Below are positions 1 to 10,300 of a stretch of 12,287 bases of DNA, piece after piece; position 1 is the stretch's first letter, and each line of letters opens with the position of its first letter. This stretch comes from Cochliopodium minus (Eukaryota; Discosea; Himatismenida; Cochliopodiidae). The notes below the pieces were generated by a model. That model did not search any database, was not told where the DNA came from, and was given only the letters and a program-made list of their open reading frames with translations. The stretch covers positions 6,385 to 18,671 of the forward strand of contig JAMYWO010000548.1 of assembly GCA_024220525.1 (NCBI GenBank), in the 5' to 3' direction. The position numbers and the translations under genes were made by a program.

Positions 1-449
1 GACTTTATAGGCTTACCTAAATTGAATTTAAATAAATCACTGTACAATCCATTACTTATTCCAGCAAAGATATAGAGATCATCATGATAAATTACTGATG
101 AATGGAAATTCCTCCCTTCGGGCAAAATTTTGGATTTTGATTTGATTTCAAACCATTTATTTTGCTCTATATTGAATATCCAAAGATCCTTGCAGAATTT
201 TGCTTTGGAATCACATCCCCCAAAAATTATTATCAAATTTCCTTTATTTTCCAAATGTACAGAAGAATGCCCATATCTCGATGATGGATGATCTTTTGTT
301 TCAATCAATTGGAATTGTTCTAATTCATTTGATTAATAAAATGAAAAATTAAAAATACTTTATTTGGCCAAATATGCGATGGAAATAATACCTTTCCTTT
401 CATATGTTCCTTTGTATTTCATATTTAATATATTTTCCAGTTTTTCCAT
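1..449 (-). CDS. Kelch-repeat protein, N-terminal part (runs off left edge)
   Basis: Exons read on the minus strand: 449-392 and 319-17, joined across a 72-bp GT-AG intron (391-320). A further donor-like GTAAGC at 16 suggests another intron leading out of the window. The start is the ATG at 449, immediately preceded by an in-frame TAA; a second in-frame ATG lies at 422. The 120 visible residues hold two kelch blades. The first has RYGHSSV, then LIIIFGG, then DLWIFNIEQNKW. The second has RNFHSSV, LYIFAG and DLFKFNL. This is the usual kelch order of GHS, hydrophobic strand plus GG, and an aromatic D.W.F/W strand. Kelch blades build a beta-propeller used for protein binding, but two blades cannot say which partner or which C-terminal domain. 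The gene diverges from the PLPBP-like gene and shares its upstream region. The family call is firm; gene identity is open. Confidence 0.85.
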
Positions 450-623
450 TTATTTCTTTCTCTATTAAAAATGAACCTTTATAAAAGAAGGAATTTCCTC
501 TATAACCTTTTTTATTATTTTTTTTTTATTATGTGAGAAATATCAATAAAACCATAGGGAAAAGGGATAAAAAAAAAAATTCTAATCCTATTTTATCAAT
601 TAGGTGAATATCCCACAACATTC
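450..623. promoter_or_regulatory. Divergent intergenic region between kelch and PLPBP-like genes
   Basis: About 170 bp separate the two divergent start codons, so both 5' ends should be controlled from here. The strip is A/T-rich with long T and A runs around 510-530 and 568-580. A TATAAAAG box matches the eukaryotic TATA consensus at 480-487 on the plus strand, about 137 bp before the ATG at 624. In DNA this AT-rich such a match can arise by chance, so it is a candidate only. No other motif stands out. Confidence 0.4.
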
Positions 624-1654
<1,031 letters not shown>

Positions 1655-1747
1655 ACACTATCATCTTTGGAAAACGAATACGTTTTTATCTCGAAAATAA
1701 TATCTTATTTATTAAAAATAAAAAAAAAAATTGCTTTTTATTTCATA

Positions 1748-2980
1748 ATGGACAATAATAATTTTGTTTTGGATGCCAAGAAAGATTTATATGATGGAAT
1801 CACTATCATGGATATCCCAAATCATATTTTGGATCCTTCCAATTTCAAAGAGTGTTTGCTCAGATCCATCAAACATTGGGAAGAAAAAAAATACAGGGGG
1901 ATTTGGATCAAGTAAATTGGATCATATACTCGTATAGTTTATTTATTAGATAAACAATTTAATTGTTAAAGGATAATGATCCAAAATTCGAATTTGATTC
2001 CCATTTTGGCAGATCAGGGATTCTATTTCCATCACAGTAAACAAGATTATGTAATGATGTGCAAATGGCTTCCGAAGGATGAAGAAAACAAAGTGAGTAT
2101 TATTTAAAAAAAAAATCACAATTGGATTGTTTTAATATAATCACAAGCTTCCTTTGCAAGGTATATCAACCGTACTCATAAATTAAATAAATCGATTTTA
2201 TTGATCATTATTAATTTTAAATCAGGATCAACGTAAGGAAATTAATTTCCTTTGAATTCCTAAAATTAATATTTTTAGCTACGTTGGTGTTGCGGGAATT
2301 GTAATCAATGATAAAGAAGAAGTTTTGGCAGTGATAGAAAAATTTTTCCGTAAAAACATGTTTCACATTTTATTTTTAAAATTTTAATTTCCAATGTTTT
2401 TAGCTGAACAAATTAAATTCCCAGGAGGGCTGGTAGATCCCAGTAATTTTTTTTTCAAAATTTTCTTTTTTTTTTGTTTTTAACACTATTTAATTTGAAG
2501 AAGAGGATATGTCTCAGGCGGTAACATTAAAAAAAATTGTTATTTAGTTTTATTTTTAAAAAAGGCAATAAGAGAAGTAAAAGAAGAAACAGGGATTGAT
2601 ACAGAGTTTATATCTTTGATTACTTTAAGAGAAAGGTTTCAGTTAAAATCTCAAAATTTTATTTTTTATAATATCTCCATAATTTAAGACATGACGCCTT
2701 GTTTGGAGCCACTGATCTTTTTTTTGGGTGCAGATTAAAGCCTACCAGTTTTGAATTTACTTTGGATCCGAACGAAATTTTGGAAGCCTTTTGGATGCCT
2801 CTCGAAGAGTTCATCAAACACCCAAAAGTTAATGGTGTCAACAAAAGAATAGGTGAAGTTGCTTTCAGAAATCTCAAGTCACAAGACACTCATCAGTTAG
2901 AGTTAAGAGAAACAAAGACAGAGGCTTTTAACAAAAAGGGATTTCATAACTTTTTTCATGTTTTTGACAATAAACTCTAG
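1748..2980 (+). CDS. NUDT6: Nudix hydrolase, NUDT6 / plant NUDX-like, with N-terminal pre-Nudix domain
   Basis: Nine exons: 1748-1911, 1972-2092, 2148-2160, 2226-2232, 2279-2349, 2404-2442, 2501-2520, 2565-2635 and 2689-2980 (TAG). They sum to 798 nt, or 265 residues, with phases that agree at every junction. Residues 1-95 form the pre-Nudix part seen in NUDT6 and plant NUDX proteins (RGIWIK, ILADQGFYFHH, MCKWLPKD). The Nudix fold starts at YVGVAG (about residue 103). The Nudix box at residues 134-156 fits GX5EX7REUXEEXGU exactly: G134, E140, R148-E149, E152-E153, G155-I156. All Mg-binding glutamates are therefore present and activity is expected. FFGCRLKP and EAFWMPLEEF complete the fold. 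Relatives cleave ADP-ribose, NADH or related nucleoside diphosphates; the substrate here is inferred only. Exons of 13, 7 and 20 nt are unusual. The donor at 2636 (GTTTCA) is weak. The PLD gene starts 123 bp downstream. Confidence 0.93.
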
Positions 2981-3103
2981 TTTATTTATTTCAAACTTTT
3001 TTTTTTTTTCTTTATAGTTTTAGATCAAACTCATTTATAGTTTTTAAAAATATTAATTTAAAATTTTATATTTTCTGAAATTTTATAATCTAATAAAAAA
3101 AAA

Positions 3104-3280
3104 ATGAATGACGAATCACCACTACCAAATGGCTGGGGTAAACAATACTCACAGAATGGAAGACCTTATTTCATATATTATGCAACAGGGTAAATTTATT
3201 TATATTGTCACTTTTTCTTTTTAAAAAAGAACTAATATATATTAGAAATACTTATTGGGAAGATCCAAGATATGATAATA
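3104..3280 (+). other. WW domain split by intron 1
   Basis: Exon 1 and the start of exon 2 join across the 56-bp intron 3190-3245 (phase 2) to make a WW domain. It has LPNGW at residues 7-11, the strand YFIYYATG at 22-29, and TYWEDPR at 31-37. The two signature tryptophans are 22 residues apart and the closing proline (P36) is present, both as in functional WW domains. WW domains bind short proline-rich ligands. The following 300 residues are proline- and tyrosine-rich, so an internal or partner ligand is plausible. I saw PPxxY-like spacings there but no clear canonical PPxY. Confidence 0.88.
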
Positions 3281-6200
3281 ATATTTTGAATAGAAATCCC
3301 ATTTCTAATTATAATTATCCACCTCCAAATAATTATCAACAAAATAACCCATATAATCAAACCCCATTCAATCCTCAAACGACACAACCTATATTGAATA
3401 AGAATCCTTATGATCAGCCAAATGTACCATTGACAGGCGGCACATATCCGCAAAATAATCCTTATAATAAGCCACAAAACCCCTACGATCAAATGAATCA
3501 TCCAAACAACCCATATAATCAGATAAATCATCAACAACCACAAAACACAGTGCCATTTAACCCAATGAATCCCAACAATAATTATCCACCAAAGATAGTC
3601 AACTATCCACCCAGCAATTACCCCTTATCCAACAATTATCAACCCCTCAATCAAACAACACCTCCAATCATGAACAAGAATCCTTATGATCAGCCAAATG
3701 TGCCATTGACAGGCGGCACATATCCGCAAAATAATCCTTATAATAAGCCGCAAAGCCCCTACGATCAAATAAATCATCCACAACCTTTCAATCCTCAAAC
3801 AACGTCTCCGCTAAACACCAATTATCCCCCAAGCAATTATCCGCCCATAATGAGCAACTATCCACCCAACACAAATCGATATCCACAACCTCCCATTAAC
3901 AATTATCCACCCCCAAACAATCCCTACAATCAAATCCCTCCCAACAACACTTATATGCCACCCATCAACCCCAATAATGGATATCCTCCCTTAAATTACA
4001 ATCCAAATCACAATCCACCCATGATCAACAATGGCTATCCTCCAATCAGTAACAGCACCTATCAGCATCATCCACCTCTCAACAGGAGCTACTCAACCCC
4101 GATCACTCCTCATCCCAACCCCCAAGGTGGAAACTTCCTAAGAAACAGTTCCTACCTTCCTCAACAAAACAACTCATGTTGTGACGATGAACAAGATGAT
4201 CAATACAAACCCCAATCTGTAAAACAAAATTTTAGAATTATTTTTAAAATTTAGAATTATTTAATTTAAATTTAGATACATTTCTATCAAGAAAATTTTT
4301 ATTTATTGTTTACTTATTAAATTATTCATTTTACAATCAAAAATTTAATAAAAATTTTGTGTTTTCACATTTATTTTATAGGAAGACTCTCAACAAAAAA
4401 AATCTCAAGAAGGTAAAACCAGTGGCTTCTCCAAACTCCTCGATAAAATTTCAGAAGGTGGCAGCTGGTTGTCCAATGCCACAAACAAAAAACTCTCCAA
4501 AATCTCCCAATTCTTTTCCAACACCGTAGTTGATTCTGCTCCTTCTTCCTCTTTCATGGCTTCTGGCTATGAGAATTTCATTGAAAGAACAAAATGTACT
4601 TTTTTATTTTCATTATTTTTTTTTAATTATTTTATATTTTTTAATTTATATATATTTATTGATATTTTTTTTTTAGTTTCAGTGAGTGAGATGGAATGTT
4701 TGTTTTATGGGTTTAAATTGTTGACTGGCAATCAAAATTTAATTTTGACCAAAGAAAGATTTTCCTTGCTTTTGTTCCATTGCAATCAACGTATAGTGGA
4801 AAGGGTCTGGGATCTCATTAAAGTAGATGACAAAGATATTGATTTCGCTCTTTACTCTGAAGCAATGTCAAAAATTTTGAGTAAAAATTTTTTTAAAAGT
4901 TTAAAAAATTTATTATTTAAATAAATGTTTTAATTCAAAAATTTTGTAGGGTGTGAAAGAGGTAAACAATATTTTTTTTCGGGAAGAAAAGGAGATTATT
5001 TTAAAAATTTTAATATTTTTCAGCACAAAGAATACAAAGTAAAGACTATTTTTTTTTTTTAGAAATATAATAAATTTATTCATTCATATTTTACCAATAT
5101 TTTTTGTTCATTTTTTATTTTAAAATAAAAAAAGACATTTTTACTTTGTGTTCTGGTTCAAGAGAGAGAAAAATAAATTTTGACGAGACAGAAGGAGTGT
5201 CTCAGAGTATATGCGATTCCATGAACATTTTAGGTTACGAAGATGAGAATAAATACAAATCAGTCAATCAGTTTCTTGCATTTTTGTTCAAAGATAAAAG
5301 AGAGCTGAGCTTTGGGGAGTTCACCTCTCTTTCTTGGAACAACTCCGAGTTTTACAATTTTTTCGGTCTTTTCGATTATTTGGAAGACGCCACTGTCAAT
5401 GGGATGTTTCAAAAGCCTGAAAAAGAGGGTAAAATAAAATTTTTGTCAAAAGAAAATTAAAATTTAAAAATAATTACAAAATCAAAACAATTAATTATTA
5501 ACGAAATAAAAATTTTGTAAAAATAAAATTCAGATTTAAATTAAAGAAAGAAAAATAAAACTTTTTTTTTTATTATTTTATTTTAAAATAAAAAATTTAA
5601 ATTAAAAAAATCAGGATTTTTATACAAAAGTTTTGGTGGCTTTGGTAAAACTACATGGAAGAAACATTGGACAATTGTCAGGTCTGGCTTTTTCTGGTAC
5701 TACGCCTCCCATGACGAAAAGTTTGCGTCTCCTTCTCGTGTGTTGAAGCTTTCTGTAGATACTCTCATCAAAGAAGTGAGGGATGTCAAAATAGTGACTA
5801 GTGACAACAGAGAACTAAAGTTTGCTGTTGAGCTCTCTGTAGGAGAATACAAAAGTATAAAAATAAAAAAATATTTTTTTAAAATAATTTTTTTTTTTTT
5901 TTTAAATTTTATTGTAATCAAATTTAACATTTTTCAAAATTTTTTGAAAGGGAGCTTTGCTGTGGAAACAGAAGAAGAAATGCTTAGTAACCTTTTTTTT
6001 TTTTTTTTTGACAAACAATTTTTCTTTAAAATAATCTTTACAGATAATTTTTGAAAATAATTTTTCTTATTTATTTAATTCATTATTTAATTTTTAGTTT
6101 CATCATTTTTTTTTTTTCAAATTGAATTATTTTTTTCAGGTTGGGTTGAAATTCTTCGGAAAAACGCGAGCCCAGACGACAACAGATACAAATCTTTTGC

Positions 6201-7356
6201 AACTGAGAGGTTCGGGTGCAATGTGAAAGGGTTTGTTGATGGAAAAGAAACTTATTTGGAAATGTATGAGTCCATGATGAATGTAAAACAAAATTTGATA
6301 ATAAAAATAGTTTTTTTTTAAAAAAATAAAAAAATATTTTTGAATAAAAAAAAATATTTTGAACAAAAAAAAATATTTTGAACAAAAAATAATTTTTTTT
6401 TGTAGGCTAAAGAAGAAATATTTATTGCTGGATGGTTTGTTAGTCCGGAGGTTTATTTGGTTAGGCAGGACAAAAATGGTATTCCTATCACCAACAAAGA
6501 TAGTTATATTCTTACAAACATCCTCAAAACTAAGGCTCAAGAAGGTGACAAAATATAAATGAAATAAAAAATAAAAATAAATTTGATACATTTAGAATAA
6601 AATAAATATATAAATGAAATAAATAAAAAATAAATAAATTAAATATAGAAAATAAAATAAAATAAAATGAAAAAAAAATAAAAAAAAATCAAATAAAATA
6701 AAAAATAAATAAAATAAAAAATAAAATAAAATAAAAATAAATAAAAATAAATAAAAAAATAAAAAAAATAAATAAAAAAATAAATAAAATAAAATGTAAA
6801 AAATAAAAAATAAAAATAAATAAAAATAAAATAAAATTTTTTGGCAGGAGTAAATATTTATATTATGCCATGGAACGAAACAAAGATAGCTCTCAATTTG
6901 AACTCGAAATATACCCAAGAAACCCTCGAGAAACTGCACAAAAACATCAAGGTTCTTCGCCATCCTCTATCCAACCCCATCAAATGGTCTCACCATCAAA
7001 AAATGGTCATCATTGACCAATCTCGAGCTTTTGTTGGGTAAATATTTTATTCATTTTATTTATTTATTTTTATTTATTTTTATTTATTTTTATTTTATTT
7101 TATTAATTTATTTTTTATTTTTGTTTAATTTTTGTTTTATTTATTTTTATTTTTATTTTTATTTATTTTCATTTTATTATCATTTTTTTTTAATTTTATT
7201 TTTACTGATTTTTATTTTATTTTTTATTTTTATTTTTATTTTTATTTTTATTTTTATTTTTATTTTTATTTTTTATTTTTATTTTATTTTATATTTGTTT
7301 AAATTATATTTTCATTTTTATTTTTTAATTCTATTTTTTATTTTTATTGATTATTA

Positions 7357-7387
<31 letters not shown>

Positions 7388-10300
7388 ATTTCTATTTTCT
7401 TAAGAGGGTTAGATCTTGCATTTGGAAGATACGACGACCACCACCACAGACTTGTGGACTCTGATCCCATATACAGATGCTGGGAGGGAAAAGATTACTA
7501 CAACCCTGGTGTTGCTGAGATAGATCAAGTTGAGCAACCTTTCGTTGACAACTTGGACAGAAATTCTCAACCAAGAATGCCTTGGGTCAAAATTTTTTTG
7601 TTTTTATTTTTTCATTTTTTCATTTTTTATTTTTTATTTTATTTTTTATTTTATATTTTATTTTATTTTTTATTTTATTTTTCATTTTTATTTTTCATTT
7701 TTCATTTTTTTTATTTATTTTTTTATTTTTTATTTTTTTTGATTTTTTTATCATTTTTTAATTTGTGTTTTTATGATTTTTTTCCATTCATTTTTATACA
7801 ATTATTTTTTATTTTTTTTAATTATTTCTTATTCATTTACTTTCTATTTTGTTTTTATTTTATGATGTTTTTTCCATTTTTTCCATTTTTAATTTTTATT
7901 TTCTTTTTTATTATTTTTATTTTTTCATTTTTTATTTTAATTTTATCTTAATTTTTTCAATTTTTTTATTTTTTTATTTTTTTATTTTTTCTAGCATGAT
8001 ATCCACAGTTGTATCGATGGTTTGGCAGCTTATGATGTATCCCTCAATTTCATAGAAAGATGGAATCATCACAGAGGCAAACTTCAAAAAATAAAAAATA
8101 AAATGAACAATAAAAAAAAATAAATAATAAAAACAAAATAAAAATTAAAAATTAAAAATTGAAAAATAAATAAAAATAAAAATAAAATAAAATAAAATAA
8201 AATAAAAAAATGAAAAATAATAAAAAAAATAAAAAATAAAAAAAAATAAAAAAATAAAAAAAAAATAAAAAATTGAAAAATAAATGAAAAATATAAATGA
8301 AAATAAATAAAAAATATATTAAAAATAAAAACAAAAACAAAATTAAAAAATAAAAATAATGTTTTAGATGATCTTTCTTCTGCACATGATTACATTGTTC
8401 CAAAGCCTCATTTCAACCAAATCATAGGAACTTCATCTGTTCAAGTTCTAAGGTAAACATAAAATTAAAAATAAATATTTAAAATTTAAATAAATAAAAA
8501 ATTAAAAAATAAATAATTTAAAATAAATATTTTAAATTTAAAATAAATTAAAAAAATATAACAATATTTTTTTTTAGATCGATTTGCAAGTGGTCAGCTG
8601 GTGTTTCTTCGAAAGAAGACTCTATTTATCAAGCATACATCGATTTGATCGAAAAAGCTGAGCATTACATTTACATTGTAAAATTAAAAAAAAATTTTAA
8701 AAAAAGTTAAAATTAATGAAATTAAAAAAAAATTTAAAATTAATAAAATATAAATATTTTAACGTTAAAATAAATAAAAAAGGAAAATCAATTTTTCATA
8801 AGTAATGTTTCAGGAGAGGAGAGTTATGTGGTAAAAAATAAAGTGGCGCATGCTTTGGTGAAGAAGATAGGAGAGAAAATAAAAGAGGTGATTCCTTTAC
8901 AGTTTTTTTTATTCATTTTATTTATTTTTTTATTTTTTTTTTTCATTTTTTTATTTATCAAATTTTTTTAATTTTTTTTTATTTTTATTTTTAATTATTT
9001 TATTAAAATAGAAATAAATTTTTTTTATTTTTTTATTTTTTTATTTTTTTATTCTTTTATTATTTTTTTTTTTCATTTTTTTTTTATTTTTTATTTATTA
9101 ATTTTTTATTTTTTTATTTTTTATTTTTTAAATTAGAACAAGGGTCCTTTCCGTGTCATTGTAATAATGCCTGTAAACCCTGAGGGTTCTTACAAGGACT
9201 CTTCTTCTGTACGTTATCTCATGAGTTGGGAGAACAAAACCATTTCTTTGATGTAATTAATTTATAATTTTAAATTAAAATAAAATAAAAATAAAAATAA
9301 AAACAATAAATAATAATAGTAAAATAAAAATAAAATCAAAAATAAAAATAAAATCAAAAAAAAAATAAAAATGAATAAAAATTAAAAAATAAAAATTAAT
9401 AAAAATAAATAAAACATTTCAAAATAAAAAATAAATATAAATATAAATATAAATATAAATATANTCAATATTTGTCCCTTTTATTTCTATTGTTTTTGGA
9501 GAGTTTCTGGGAAACAAAAATGGAATAATGTACTTTCCATCATCTTCCCTATAAAAGTTTTAATAAAAAAAAAACATATAAATATAAAAATAAATATAAA
9601 AATAAATAGAAAATATTTTAAATTTTAAATTTTGAATGCAATAAAAGGTTTTCTACCCTAAAAAACGATTTTCCAAACAAGGACATCAGCCAATATCTCA
9701 CCTTCCATTGTTTGAGAAACTACGGGAGCATCAACAACAACTCTGTCACTGAACAAATCTATGTCCACTCCAAGTTGATGATTGTGGATGACAAATTTGC
9801 CATCTTAGGTTCTGCAAATATAAACGATCGTTCATTTGATGGTAAAAATAAATAAAAATTGAATTTTATTTATTTTTATTTATTTTTATATTTATTTAAA
9901 TTTTTATTTATTTCATTATTTTTTTATTTTATTTATTTTATTTTTTATTTTTCATTTTCATTTTTATTTTTATTTAATTTTATTTTTATTTTTTTATTTA
10001 TTATTTATTTCATTATTTTTTTATTTTTATTTTATTTATTTTATTTTTTATTTGATTTATTTTATTTTATTTTATTTTATTTTATCTTTAAAGGGGAAAG
10101 AGACTCAGAGATCGCAGTGGTGATAGAAGACAAAGATTTCAGAAACAGCCTCATGAATAACCAACCTTACAAAGCTTCCTCTTTTGCTTACGATCTCCGT
10201 GTCAAACTCTTCGCTGAGCATTTAGGAGTCAACAATAATTTGAATTTGTAACTAAATTTCATTTTTTAAATTTTTTTTTAAATTTTTTTTTTATAAATTT

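Noticed and set aside
2659-2889. Minus-strand 76-codon frame over the last Nudix exon
   Set aside because: The plus-strand frame continues the Nudix fold (FFGCRLKP, EAFWMPLEEF) and matches upstream exon phase.
3232-3543. Minus-strand frame rich in I, W, L and R
   Set aside because: It is the antisense of the N/P/Y/Q-rich exon 2; the repeated codons on the sense strand create the apparent open frame.
4219-4381. Gene boundary between a WW/proline-rich protein and a separate PLD gene
   Set aside because: Exon 3 is in phase with exon 2, has no upstream ATG of its own near its start, and the 163-bp gap has a clean GTAAAA donor and TTATAG acceptor. Kept as one gene, to be tested by cDNA.
6083-6591. 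Two overlapping minus-strand frames of 100 and 151 codons
   Set aside because: They are shadows of PLD exons 10-11 and the intervening A-rich intron; the plus-strand frames encode conserved PLD motifs such as KEEIFIAGW.
6592-6963. Minus-strand 123-codon frame, apparently a hydrophobic membrane protein
   Set aside because: The hydrophobic run is the reverse of the AAAT-rich intron 11, and its start overlaps the genuine PLD exon 12.
7013-7951. A 312-codon open frame on the plus strand
   Set aside because: It is F/I/L/Y simple sequence crossing two T-rich introns and it reads the real PLD exon 7405-7585 in the wrong frame; that exon's own frame carries [12 protein letters not shown] and continues the HKD1 region.
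8152-8403. Minus-strand hydrophobic frame
   Set aside because: It is the reverse complement of A-rich intron 14 plus part of PLD exon 15; no independent coding signal.
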